From CAZNPU01 sp964575335 (GTDB lineage Bacteria > Planctomycetota > Phycisphaerae > Phycisphaerales > SM1A02): 64,000 nt of DNA. The DNA lies in NCBI GenBank assembly GCA_964575335.1, contig CAZNPU010000004.1:124001-188000 (forward strand). Direction: 5' to 3'. Numbering within the stretch: position 1 is the first letter of the stretch; each line of letters begins with the position of its first letter. Shown piece by piece: positions 7,891-16,430 of the stretch. The position numbers and the translations under genes were made by a program. Below the pieces are notes generated by a model. It was given only the letters and a program-made list of their open reading frames with translations. It was not told the origin of the DNA and made no database searches.

Positions 7891-9102
7891 ATGCACACCG
7901 ACGCTGAACAGTTTTATTGCCGGTTTCAAGACCTGCAGCAATACGTAGGGTGGACTGCGGATGATGCTGCGCGGGTTACTGCGATTCGCACGCTGCTTGA
8001 GCCGGCATTCACGCCGCTGATTGACGATTTTTACGCTGAAATTGCCCGGCATGAAGGTACGCGGAAAGTCATTACCGGCGGCCAGGCGCAGATCGAACGC
8101 CTCAAACAAACGCTTCGTGCCTGGCTCAACGAGCTGTTTTCGGGCCGGTACGACCAGCAGTATGTCGCGCGCCGCTGGCGCGTGGGATGGCGGCACGTTG
8201 AGATCGGGCTTGATCAGGTGTACACCAACGCAGCGGTGTCCCGCCTTCGCACCGGATTGATCGAATCGCTGGAATCGCGCTGGCAGGGCGAACCTGCAGA
8301 GTTGATGAAGACCGTCCGGTCATTGCAGAAGCTGCTCGATCTTGATCTGGCGATTATCGAAGATGCTTACCAGACCGAATATCTGCGCAGACAGCAGCGC
8401 GTTGAACGGCTGGCTGCCATCGGACAGATGGCTGGCGGGGTCGCTCACGAACTGCGCCAACCGTTGAACGTCATCAAGACCTCGGTGTATTACCTGCTGC
8501 ATGCGCGCAACGCTTCGCCGGAGAAAATTCGCGAACACCTGCAGCGCATCGACGGGCAAGTCGGACTGGCCGACGGCGTCATCAGCGCGATGGCCAATTA
8601 CGCCAGGCTTCCCCTACCGCAGCTTACCGATGTGCCCGTGCGCGACTTCATCAACCAGGCTCTTGCCGACAACCCCATGCCGCCGAACATCACAGTGACG
8701 GTTGATTGCAACGGCGCTGCAAATCTCATGACCGACCCGGCCCAGCTTCGCATCGCGCTGGGCAACCTTCTTCGCAACGCCCGCGACGCCATGCCTGAGG
8801 GGGGTGCGCTTTCGATCATCGCGCGAGATGACGGCGACCACGTGGAACTGCGGATCACCGACACCGGCGTGGGGATTCCTCCGGAAAACCTGGAGCGCAT
8901 CATGGAGCCGCTGTATACCACCAAACCGCGCGGCATGGGATTGGGACTGGCCATCACACGGGGCATTATTGATAAACTTGGCGGTCAGATACACCTCGCC
9001 AGCGAGGTAGGCAAAGGCACGACGTTCCGCATACAACTGCCTGCGGTCGTCTCACACAACAACAACCACGCGTGGCAGCAGCAAACCGCCACTTCTTTAT
9101 GA
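7891..9102 (+). CDS. Globin-coupled sensor histidine kinase
   Basis: A 403-residue soluble kinase. Residues 1-155 match a protoglobin (globin-coupled sensor) domain. The segment R-V-G-W-R-H-V-E-I-G-L-D contains the expected proximal heme ligand, His102, and T-P-L-I-D-D-F-Y-A-E matches helix B of the family. A short linker leads to the HisKA box G-G-V-A-H-E-L-R-Q-P-L-N (phospho-His186) and an HATPase domain with N296, D-T-G-V-G-I-P (324-330) and G-M-G-L-G-L-A-I (348-355). The family senses O2, NO or CO through heme and autophosphorylates. There is no membrane segment. The stop overlaps the next gene's ATG (ATGA), so it is coupled to the double-receiver gene. The signal molecule is inferred, not seen. 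Confidence 0.9.
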   Translation: MHTDAEQFYCRFQDLQQYVGWTADDAARVTAIRTLLEPAFTPLIDDFYAEIARHEGTRKVITGGQAQIERLKQTLRAWLNELFSGRYDQQYVARRWRVGWRHVEIGLDQVYTNAAVSRLRTGLIESLESRWQGEPAELMKTVRSLQKLLDLDLAIIEDAYQTEYLRRQQRVERLAAIGQMAGGVAHELRQPLNVIKTSVYYLLHARNASPEKIREHLQRIDGQVGLADGVISAMANYARLPLPQLTDVPVRDFINQALADNPMPPNITVTVDCNGAANLMTDPAQLRIALGNLLRNARDAMPEGGALSIIARDDGDHVELRITDTGVGIPPENLERIMEPLYTTKPRGMGLGLAITRGIIDKLGGQIHLASEVGKGTTFRIQLPAVVSHNNNHAWQQQTATSL

Positions 9103-9869
9103 CACATTCGATGCCTCGCATTCTTGTTGTCGACGATGATCCGGATATCCGCGCGAATCTCACGGACATCCTGAGCGACATGGGCTATCACGTGGACTGC
9201 GCCGCCGACGGCCACAACGCTTTGGAAATGGCCCAGCACAATCCGTACGACGTGGCGCTGGTTGACCTGCGCATGCCAGGCATGGACGGCCTGGAGCTAT
9301 GCCGGCGACTCAAAAGCATCTGTGAAAGCACGGTGGCGATCATCGTCAGCGCATTTGTGACCGGCGAGGTCGCCGAGACCGCCATTCGAGAAGGCGCATG
9401 GCGTACGCTGCCTAAGCCGCTGGATTTCAACCGCCTGCAGGCGCTGCTGGAGGAAGCAGTCGAACAGCCGCTTGTGATCATCGTCGATGACGATCCTGAG
9501 CTTTGCATGTCGCTGTGGGATTTGCTGCGCGAACGAGAATACCGCGTGTGCATTGCGCATAGTTTTGAACAGGCCAGACAGCGGCTGACGCAGCGCAATT
9601 TTCAGTTGGCGTTGATTGACATGAAGCTTCCCGACGCTGACGGCGTCAAGGTGCTGCGGCTGGTGCGTGAAACGAATCCTCAGGCGCGCGTGGTGGTGAT
9701 CACCGGCTGGCGCACCCAAATGCAGGAGCGCATCGAACAGGCGATGGCTGAAGGCGCCGATGCGGTGTGCTACAAACCTTTTGACGTGCAGTCGCTGGTC
9801 GCAACAATGAAGCAATTGAGTTCGCGCGTCAAACAGTCGGACAGAAATCCTGTCGACTCGCCGCACTGA
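9099..9869 (+). CDS. Tandem receiver (REC-REC) response regulator without output domain
   Basis: A 256-residue protein made of two receiver domains. The first has the D-D-D acidic cluster (12-14), phospho-acceptor Asp56 in V-D-L-R-M-P-G and Lys106 in L-P-K-P-L. The second starts near residue 125 with V-I-I-V-D-D-D-P, and has Asp174 in L-I-D-M-K-L-P-D and Lys226 in Y-K-P-F-D. There is no DNA-binding or enzymatic output domain, so it is a phosphotransfer or protein-interaction element. The ATG at 9099 overlaps the stop of the globin kinase gene (ATGA); another ATG at 9111 would also keep the domain. The hybrid kinase gene follows 18 bases after the stop. Confidence 0.9.
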   Translation: MTHSMPRILVVDDDPDIRANLTDILSDMGYHVDCAADGHNALEMAQHNPYDVALVDLRMPGMDGLELCRRLKSICESTVAIIVSAFVTGEVAETAIREGAWRTLPKPLDFNRLQALLEEAVEQPLVIIVDDDPELCMSLWDLLREREYRVCIAHSFEQARQRLTQRNFQLALIDMKLPDADGVKVLRLVRETNPQARVVVITGWRTQMQERIEQAMAEGADAVCYKPFDVQSLVATMKQLSSRVKQSDRNPVDSPH

Positions 9870-9887
9870 CCATCGACCATCGCACGC

Positions 9888-12395
9888 ATGGCTGACAACG
9901 TCCCGCAAGTGCTGATTATTGAAGATGACCCCGATACGAGGGCCAATCTCTGCGATCTGCTGGAGTTGGACGGCTATCGGGTGCAGTCGGCGGCGCGCTT
10001 TGATGAAGCCATGGCCCGGCCGGACTGGCGGCAGATTTCCGCGGTCATCCTCGATCGCCGACTGCCCGACGGCGTGGCTGAAGACTGGCTGCCCCAGTTG
10101 AAACAGGTCGCGCCGCACGCGTCGATCATCATCGTAACCGGCCACCACGATCTGCACAGCGCGATCACCTGCCTGCGACAGGGCGCCGAAGACTACATTC
10201 TCAAGCCGCTGAACCCCGATGCGCTGCGGGCCAGCCTTGCGCGCATCGCGCAGCACCAGCAGGCAAAGGAAGCGCTGCGGCTGACGGAAGAGCGGCTGCG
10301 CGTTGCGCTGAAAAACGCGCCGATCGTCGTCGCGCACGTGGATCGCGATCTTCGATACACCTGGGCCTACAGCCCGCGCGCGGATTTTCCCGCTGATCAG
10401 TTGCTCGGCAAGCGCGATGATGAACTGCTCCCGCCTGAAGATGCTGCGCTGTGGGTGCAGTTCAAAGACCAGGTGATGCGCACCGGCAGCGGCGCGCAAC
10501 AGGAACTGCCGGCACGTTTCGACGGCCGCGAGTACGTGTACGACGTCACCGCCGAACCGCTGCGTGACGCTTCAGGGACAGTCATCGGCCTCACGCTGGC
10601 GGCGATGAACATTACCCGGCGCAAGCGCATTGAGCGGCAGCTTCGACAGGCGCAATTCGAACTTGAGCAGCGCGTGCAGGAACGCACTGCGGAGTTGGCG
10701 CAAGCCAACCGTGAACTGCGTGAAGAAGTTGCTGAGCGACGCCGCGCACAGAAAGAACTGGAACTGCTCAAGACTCTTGCGCTGAACATCGCTGCGTCAA
10801 AGAGTCTCGAGACAGCCATGTCGCTCACCCTGGAGGAAATCTGCAGGGCCACGGGATGGGACTACGGTGAAGTGTGGATACCTGCGCCGGATGGCGATGA
10901 CCTGCTGCATATGGCGGCTTACCACACCGGCGGCCCGGCGTTTGAACGGTTCAGCGAGGAAAGCCGCGGCATGCGTCTGGGCAAAGGCAAAGGCCTGGCT
11001 GGTCGCGTGTGGGACTCCCGCAAAGCCGAGTGGCTGGGCGATTTGCGAAGCGGAGATCGCTTCTCGCGCGCCGAAGCCGCCATGCGGGCCGACCTCACCG
11101 CTGCCGTGGCGGTGCCGGTGCTTTCGGGCGAAACAGTCGTAGCGGTGATGGCATTCCTGATGAAGGAGCATCGGGCTGAAGATACGCGCCTGGTGCAACT
11201 GGTCACCGCGGCTGTGGCTCCGCTTGGCCCGGTGATTGAACGCAAGCAGGCTGAGGATGCGCTTGCACGACATCGCGATCAGCTTGAGGAAATGGTGACG
11301 CAGCGCACCGCGCAGCTTGCGGCCACGCACGAACAGCTTCGCCAGGCGGACCGGCTTGCTTCCATCGGCACGCTGGCAGCAGGATTGGGACACGACATGA
11401 ACAACGTGCTGCTGCCGGTTCGGGCGCGGCTGGATGCGCTGGACGCCACCGAGTTGCCGCCACGGGTCCGCGAACACTTTGCAGCGGTGCGCAAATCGGT
11501 TTCCTACCTGCAGCAGCTTTCCGACGGTCTGCATCTGCTGGCGCTTGATCCTGATGATCCGGATGCCTCCAGCGGCTCGACAACGCTTCGCGAATGGTGG
11601 TCGCAGGTCGGCTCGCTGCTGCTCAAAGCCGTGCCCAAGCGCGTCGCGCTGTACAGCATTTTTTCCGATGATTTGCCCGACGTGGCGGTCGCTCCGCATC
11701 GCCTGACGCAGGCGGTGTTGAATCTTGTTGTCAACGCCGGCGAGGCGATTCGCGATGAAGGCGAAGTGCGCATCTGGGCGCGCTGCGATGCCAGTCGGCG
11801 TCATGTGCTGCTGAGCGTGTCCGACACCGGCGAAGGCATGACGCCCGAAGTGCGCAAGCACGCCTTTGACCCGTTTTTCACCACCAAAAAGCGCGGGCTG
11901 GGCACGGGGCTTGGACTGTCGCTGGTGCGCGGCGTCGCACAATCAGCAGGCGGCACGGTGGAAATCCAATCGGAACTGGGCAAGGGCACAACCGTCACGC
12001 TCACGCTGCCCGTGGCAGGTTATGACGACGCTGCAACGGCAGGCGGCTGCGAAAATCCCAGCAAGACCGCTGTGATCTCAATCAAAGATCGCCGGGCTGC
12101 CACGTTCATCGCGTCATTTCTCCACGCAGCGGGTTTCAGCGTCAAATACCTTGACGGCGACGATTGTGATCCCGGCCCAAGCCGCATGTGGATCACCGAA
12201 CCAGGCGCGCTCACGAGGCAGGATGCCAAGCGATATCTGCGGGCCGACCGGCGACGACGCATCATCATGCTTGGTCCGGCCACGGATGAATGGACCGAAT
12301 TGGGCGTAGCGGTGATTGAGGACCCAACCGATTTTGAAGCGATCCGCCAGATCATCGCTGACACGCTTCTGGCCAGCGCCGGCACGCCGCCATAA
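9888..12395 (+). CDS. REC-PAS-GAF hybrid sensor histidine kinase
   Basis: An 835-residue soluble protein. Order of domains: receiver (1-120, Asp56 in I-L-D-R-R-L-P, Lys106 in L-K-P-L), PAS (about 138-245), coiled coil (250-300), GAF (about 305-450), a second coiled coil, HisKA (His502 in G-L-G-H-D-M-N-N) and HATPase (about 600-725, with N-L-V-V-N-A-G-E-A-I, D-T-G-E-G-M and G-L-G-T-G-L-G-L-S). The last 95 residues look like a degenerate receiver: they lack the D-D cluster and a phospho-acceptor Asp in context. The N-terminal receiver suggests it is phosphorylated by the upstream globin kinase, possibly through the double receiver. It forms an apparent operon with the two genes before it. Confidence 0.93.
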   Translation: MADNVPQVLIIEDDPDTRANLCDLLELDGYRVQSAARFDEAMARPDWRQISAVILDRRLPDGVAEDWLPQLKQVAPHASIIIVTGHHDLHSAITCLRQGAEDYILKPLNPDALRASLARIAQHQQAKEALRLTEERLRVALKNAPIVVAHVDRDLRYTWAYSPRADFPADQLLGKRDDELLPPEDAALWVQFKDQVMRTGSGAQQELPARFDGREYVYDVTAEPLRDASGTVIGLTLAAMNITRRKRIERQLRQAQFELEQRVQERTAELAQANRELREEVAERRRAQKELELLKTLALNIAASKSLETAMSLTLEEICRATGWDYGEVWIPAPDGDDLLHMAAYHTGGPAFERFSEESRGMRLGKGKGLAGRVWDSRKAEWLGDLRSGDRFSRAEAAMRADLTAAVAVPVLSGETVVAVMAFLMKEHRAEDTRLVQLVTAAVAPLGPVIERKQAEDALARHRDQLEEMVTQRTAQLAATHEQLRQADRLASIGTLAAGLGHDMNNVLLPVRARLDALDATELPPRVREHFAAVRKSVSYLQQLSDGLHLLALDPDDPDASSGSTTLREWWSQVGSLLLKAVPKRVALYSIFSDDLPDVAVAPHRLTQAVLNLVVNAGEAIRDEGEVRIWARCDASRRHVLLSVSDTGEGMTPEVRKHAFDPFFTTKKRGLGTGLGLSLVRGVAQSAGGTVEIQSELGKGTTVTLTLPVAGYDDAATAGGCENPSKTAVISIKDRRAATFIASFLHAAGFSVKYLDGDDCDPGPSRMWITEPGALTRQDAKRYLRADRRRRIIMLGPATDEWTELGVAVIEDPTDFEAIRQIIADTLLASAGTPP

Positions 12396-12571
12396 TACTC
12401 CGGCCGCACGCCAATGCGCCATCACCGGCAGTATTCTGGGCAAACTCGATCAATGACAACCGTCCGGTAAGCGGTTGCAGGGCAAGCATTTCATCAAAGC
12501 CGGGCCCCAACGGCAGGCTCAGCCCAACGTTCGGCGTAGAATGGAGTTACGCCACGTACACCCCGCCTGTA

Positions 12572-13753
12572 ATGTGCGACCGCATGCAGTTGATTCACCA
12601 GAAAATTCAAATCGGCTATCAGTACGGCGTTTACTTCACGCGCGATGCGCTGAGCGTGGACAACACGGCGCTGGCTGAAGCTGTCGACCACAACAGCAGC
12701 CAGTCGCCCCGGCCGGCGCTGTTTGTGATTGACGACGGCGTGGCGAGCCATCATCCGCACTTGCTGGATTCGATTCATCACTATTGCCAGGCGCACAGGA
12801 ACACGCTGACGCTCGCGGGCGAACCGCTGCTGCTGCCTGGGGGCGAGCAGGCGAAAAATCATCCCCAGCACCTGATGGCGGTGTACGACGCCATCGTCAA
12901 GACCGGTTTGTGCCGGCAGTCGTATGTGGTTGTCATTGGCGGCGGCGCGGTGATCGATCTGGCCGGTTACGCCGCGGCCACCGCGCATCGCGGCATCCGA
13001 CTCATTCGCATGCCGACGACGGTGCTGGCGCAGAACGATTCAGCGGTGGGCGTCAAAAACAGCATCAACGCCTACGGCCGCAAGAACTTTCTCGGCACGT
13101 TCGCGCCCCCGGCTGCGGTCATCAACGACAGCAACTTCCTCACCACGCTCAGCGACCGGGACTGGCTGGCTGGCGCAGCGGAAGCGGTGAAGGTCGCGCT
13201 GATCAAAGACAAGGCGTTTTTCGATTTTCTCTGCGAGCATACCGGCGCGATCGTTGACCGCAACATGCCCGCCATGCAGCATCTGGTGCACCGCTGTGCT
13301 GCGCTGCATCTGGACCACATCGCCAACGGAGGCGATCCCTTTGAACTGGGAACGTCGCGACCGCTTGATTTCGGCCACTGGGCTGCGCACAAGCTGGAGC
13401 AAATGACGGATTTCGAGCTGCGGCACGGCGAGGCGGTATCGATCGGCATCGCGCTTGACGTGGCGTACTCGCACCTCATCGACATCCTGCCCGAGCAGGC
13501 CATGCGCAATGTTCACGCGTGCCTGGCAAGCCTGAAGCTGCCGCTGTTTCACGACGCGATGCGCGACCATGCCACGCTGCTGGAGGGGCTGGATGAGTTC
13601 CGTGAGCATCTGGGCGGCGAGCTGACGATCATGCTGCTGAGCGACATCGGTGCCGGCCTGGAGGTTCATGAAATCAATCGGCAGCGAATGATTGACGCCA
13701 TCGGGCTTTTGGCAGACCTTTCCGCCCCTGCCGCCGCTGAGCGCGTAGGATGA
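12572..13753 (+). CDS. eboD: EboD-type sugar phosphate cyclase (3-dehydroquinate synthase superfamily)
   Basis: A 393-residue cyclase. It shows the NAD-binding V-I-G-G-G-A-V-I-D-L-A-G-Y-A-A (about 130-144), R-M-P-T-T-V-L-A-Q-N-D-S-A-V-G-V-K, and a metal-binding set: Glu in A-A-E-A-V-K, His in G-H-W-A-A-H-K and His in R-H-G-E-A-V. The N-terminal part (I-Q-I-G-Y-Q-Y-G-V-Y-F-T-R-D) and the Q-N-D-S-A-V-G-V segment differ from true AroB and agree with the EboD branch. A normal aroB is present at 19679, so this one is not needed for the shikimate pathway. The substrate of EboD is not established in the family. The start could also be the ATG at 12584. It opens a plus-strand run of ebo genes. Confidence 0.88.
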   Translation: MCDRMQLIHQKIQIGYQYGVYFTRDALSVDNTALAEAVDHNSSQSPRPALFVIDDGVASHHPHLLDSIHHYCQAHRNTLTLAGEPLLLPGGEQAKNHPQHLMAVYDAIVKTGLCRQSYVVVIGGGAVIDLAGYAAATAHRGIRLIRMPTTVLAQNDSAVGVKNSINAYGRKNFLGTFAPPAAVINDSNFLTTLSDRDWLAGAAEAVKVALIKDKAFFDFLCEHTGAIVDRNMPAMQHLVHRCAALHLDHIANGGDPFELGTSRPLDFGHWAAHKLEQMTDFELRHGEAVSIGIALDVAYSHLIDILPEQAMRNVHACLASLKLPLFHDAMRDHATLLEGLDEFREHLGGELTIMLLSDIGAGLEVHEINRQRMIDAIGLLADLSAPAAAERVG

Positions 13754-13796
13754 ACCAAACCATCAACCCTCATTATTAGAGACACCGCACTCGATC

Positions 13797-14105
13797 ATGA
13801 GCTCATCCACGCCAAGCTGCCCGTTGCGACAATCCGAGGTCATCGACCTCTATTTCATGGAGCACCGCGCGAAGGTGATCGACATTGCTGCGTTCCTCGA
13901 TCGCCTTGATCGTGCCGTACCTGACAGCGACAGCGAGGATTTTCGAATCACCGCGCTGCGCAAGTCGCTTTACATTCTGCTGGACGACAAACCCGGCCGC
14001 GCGCGTCGCGTGCTGGAACTGTTCAGCGATCCAAGCACCGAACCGATTGATAAAGCGCCCATGAAAGGCGCGCTGGGCGCGCATCCCGATGCACTTCGCC
14101 CATAA
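13797..14105 (+). CDS. Small conserved-looking protein within the ebo cluster
   Basis: A 102-residue soluble protein with a helical core: residues 10-45 (Y-F-M-E-H-R-A-K-V-I-D-I-A-A-F-L-D-R-L-D-R-A) and 55-80 (L-R-K-S-L-Y-I-L-L...R-A-R-R-V-L-E-L-F-S-D), then a loop ending in G-A-L-G-A-H-P. There is no signal, membrane segment or metal motif. It does not resemble EboA, which is longer and has different motifs. It lies 43 bases after eboD and 92 bases before eboB, in the same direction. So it is probably co-expressed with the ebo genes. Function unknown. Confidence 0.7.
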   Translation: MSSSTPSCPLRQSEVIDLYFMEHRAKVIDIAAFLDRLDRAVPDSDSEDFRITALRKSLYILLDDKPGRARRVLELFSDPSTEPIDKAPMKGALGAHPDALRP

Positions 14106-14197
14106 CGGGCGCAAACGCTTTCGCATCCAGACCCGATCAATCGCAGAACGACTCCTGATCTCTGATCTTTGATTCCTGATTGCGAGCCTGACCTGCC

Positions 14198-15004
14198 TTG
14201 CGTTACATCGACCCGCACATTCATATGGTTTCCCGCACGACCGACGACTACCAGCGCATGTCGCTGGCAGGCTGTGTTGCCGTCACCGAACCTGCCTTCT
14301 GGGCCGGGTTTGACCGCTCCTCGCCGCAGGGCTTTTTCGACTACTACCGCGCGCTGACCGAGAACGAACCGAAACGTGCCGCACACTTTGGCATCAAGCA
14401 TTTCTGCTGGTTGTGCATCAATCCCAAGGAAGCTGAAGATCCGGTTTTCGCACGCGAGGTGATCGCGCTGATTCCTCAGTTTCTCGATAAACCCAACGTG
14501 CTGGGCATCGGTGAAATCGGCCTGAACAAGAACAGCCGCAATGAGCTGACGATTCTCGAAGAACAGATCGCATTGGCTGATGCGCACAATCAACTGATTC
14601 TCGTTCACACCCCCCATCTGGAAGACAAGCTCAAGGGCACAAAGCTCATCATCGACGCGATCAAACGCAACAGCAACATTGATCCCGGGCGCGTGCTGAT
14701 CGATCACGTTGAAGAGCACACGGTCAAGCTGGTGCTGGATCACGGCTTCTGGGCGGGCATGACGCTGTATCCCGACACCAAATGCACGCCGCAGCGGGCT
14801 GCGGATATCTTTGAGATGTACGGCACCGATCGATTGTGGATCAATTCCGCTGGCGACTGGGGCTGCAGCGATCCGCTGGCGGTGCCCAAATGCCAGCAGG
14901 AAATGAGGCGTCGCGGCCACTCGCTGGAAACGGTGTCGAAGGTTTCATTCGATAACCCGATGACGTTTCTCTCGCAATCACCAAAATTCCAAATCGACGC
15001 CTGA
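14198..15004 (+). CDS. eboB: EboB-type TatD family metal-dependent hydrolase
   Basis: A 268-residue TIM-barrel hydrolase with a TTG start (no ATG or GTG fits the conserved N-terminus). The N-terminal strand Y-I-D-P-H-I-H-M gives metal ligands His7 and His9. Further ligands are seen in G-E-I-G-L (Glu near 108), V-H-T-P-H, D-H-V-E-E-H and the acidic N-S-A-G-D-W-G. TatD-like enzymes are metal-dependent hydrolases or deoxyribonucleases; the Ebo branch has no known substrate. The segment A-E-P-A-F-W-A-G-F-like (V-T-E-P-A-F-W-A-G) and the overall layout match EboB. It is followed by the repeat-bearing spacer 15006-15190, then eboE. Confidence 0.88.
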   Translation: MRYIDPHIHMVSRTTDDYQRMSLAGCVAVTEPAFWAGFDRSSPQGFFDYYRALTENEPKRAAHFGIKHFCWLCINPKEAEDPVFAREVIALIPQFLDKPNVLGIGEIGLNKNSRNELTILEEQIALADAHNQLILVHTPHLEDKLKGTKLIIDAIKRNSNIDPGRVLIDHVEEHTVKLVLDHGFWAGMTLYPDTKCTPQRAADIFEMYGTDRLWINSAGDWGCSDPLAVPKCQQEMRRRGHSLETVSKVSFDNPMTFLSQSPKFQIDA

Positions 15005-15005
15005 C

Positions 15006-15190
15006 ACGCCGGGTCCGACTAAAGAAAATGCCCACGCCGGGTCTGACCAAAGAAACGCAAACGCCGGGTCTGACCGAAGGGAAGACCCGGATCCCCCACA
15101 ACCCAAACCGCGCAACAAACACAACAAAAGCGAGCACATCTTCCCCCGCGCGATCCGGACCTTCCTCCCTTTGGTCGTCAGATCCGGCGT
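15006..15190. repeat. Direct and inverted copies of ACGCCGGGTCTGACC-type repeat
   Basis: Three direct copies start at 15006, 15034 and 15061 (spacing 28 and 27). Each reads ACGCCGGGTCYGACY, then AAAG in copies 1 and 2 and GAAGG in copy 3. A fourth copy lies inverted at 15171-15190 (TTGGTCGTCAGATCCGGCGT). The unit resembles REP-like GGGTCTGACC repeats found in other genomes. It sits between eboB and eboE, outside the coding sequences. Confidence 0.8.
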
Positions 15191-15245
15191 GGGTGACATG
15201 ACAATTCAAGTTAATTCATACGCTCCCTGCGTCGCTGTTCTTCTT

Positions 15246-16430
15246 ATGCGGAACATCCTTGGCACAAACACCATCCTCGGCTACTGCACCAACGTGCATG
15301 CGGGAGCCAACGGGGCGCAGACTAGAGCGAACCTTGAACGCTATGCCGCTTCCGTGAAACAGATCGTCAGCCCGAACCAGCCAATGGGCATCGGCCTGTG
15401 GTTCTCATGCGCATCGCTCAACGATCTTCTCACTCACAACGCAGAACATGAAGTGGCTGCGCTCTGCCAGACGCTCGGCCTCGAGCCGTTCACACTCAAC
15501 GGCTTTCCATTTGGCGATTTTCACCAGCCCATCGTCAAGCATGCGGTGTATGCCCCTGCATGGGATCAACCCGAACGCACCCAATACACCCTTGATTTGG
15601 CGCGACTGCTCACCAGGCTCAGCCGGCCCGGCGATGAACGCAGCATTTCCACACTGCCGATCGGGTGGCGCGATGCGAGTCAGCCTGTTGATCTGCAGCA
15701 GGCCATTGCCAATCTGCAGTTTGTGGCAGAGCAACTGAAAAACCTGCACGCTGAAACCGGCGTGATGATTCATCTTGATATCGAACCCGAGCCGGGCTGC
15801 ATAGTGCAGAAATGCGATGATGTGGTGCAGCTTTTCAGTCAACTGACGCATCGCAGCAGCGATGAAACAACCATTTACCGCCATATCCGCGTCTGCCACG
15901 ATGTCTGCCACGCTGCGGTGATGTTCGAAGATCAGGCGGACGTGATTCGGACCTATGCGAATGCTGGCATTCGCATCGGCAAGGTGCAACTCTCCAATGC
16001 TGTACGAGCCGACCTGCGCAATTTTTCCGCGCGCGAGCGCACTGAAGCAGTCGCACAGCTTCGCGAGTTTGGCGAAGACCGCTATCTGCACCAGACAACC
16101 ATCGCACGCAACGGCGACATCACTTTCTTTGACGATCTGCCGCTGGCGCTGCGCGAGTTTGGCGCAACCGACGATGCGGGAGACGAATGGCGGGTTCACT
16201 TCCATGTTCCGGTCTATTTGAAGTCATTCGGCCTGCTCACCACCACGAGCGATTCCATCATCGAATGCATGCGTCTGCTGCGCGATTCCGATGTGACGCA
16301 CTGGGAGGTGGAAACCTATGCGTGGAATGTGCTGCCTGAGGAATTGCAGGCAGGCGATCTGGCCCATGGCATCGCGCGCGAGCTACAGTGGGTGCGTGAG
16401 CAAGCCATCGCGGAGCAACTGCATTCATGA
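15246..16430 (+). CDS. eboE: EboE, metabolite traffic protein (xylose isomerase-like TIM barrel)
   Basis: A 394-residue protein matching EboE. Its start is T-I-L-G-Y-C-T-N-V-H-A-G, the hallmark of the family, and it continues as an xylose isomerase/AP-endonuclease-like TIM barrel. I-H-L-D-I-E-P-E-P-G, C-H-D-V-C-H and V-H-F-H-V-P-V are the typical barrel motifs with candidate metal ligands (Glu, Asp, His). The start at 15246 (MRNILG) is chosen because the conserved region begins 12 residues later; the frame extends upstream to a TTG at 15171 inside the inverted repeat, which is unlikely to be translated. EboE is thought to act on an unknown metabolite. The stop overlaps the eboC start (ATGA). 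Confidence 0.9.
   Translation: MRNILGTNTILGYCTNVHAGANGAQTRANLERYAASVKQIVSPNQPMGIGLWFSCASLNDLLTHNAEHEVAALCQTLGLEPFTLNGFPFGDFHQPIVKHAVYAPAWDQPERTQYTLDLARLLTRLSRPGDERSISTLPIGWRDASQPVDLQQAIANLQFVAEQLKNLHAETGVMIHLDIEPEPGCIVQKCDDVVQLFSQLTHRSSDETTIYRHIRVCHDVCHAAVMFEDQADVIRTYANAGIRIGKVQLSNAVRADLRNFSARERTEAVAQLREFGEDRYLHQTTIARNGDITFFDDLPLALREFGATDDAGDEWRVHFHVPVYLKSFGLLTTTSDSIIECMRLLRDSDVTHWEVETYAWNVLPEELQAGDLAHGIARELQWVREQAIAEQLHS

Noticed and set aside
9297..10499. A 400-residue minus-strand frame across the double-receiver and hybrid kinase genes
   Set aside because: It lies antisense to two clear signalling genes and crosses their boundary; the composition is typical of a shadow frame.
10797..11942. 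A 381-residue minus-strand frame within the hybrid kinase gene
   Set aside because: Antisense to the GAF and kinase domains, with no motif.
15171..15245. Start of eboE at the TTG at 15171
   Set aside because: The conserved EboE N-terminus begins after 15246, and the TTG lies within the inverted repeat.
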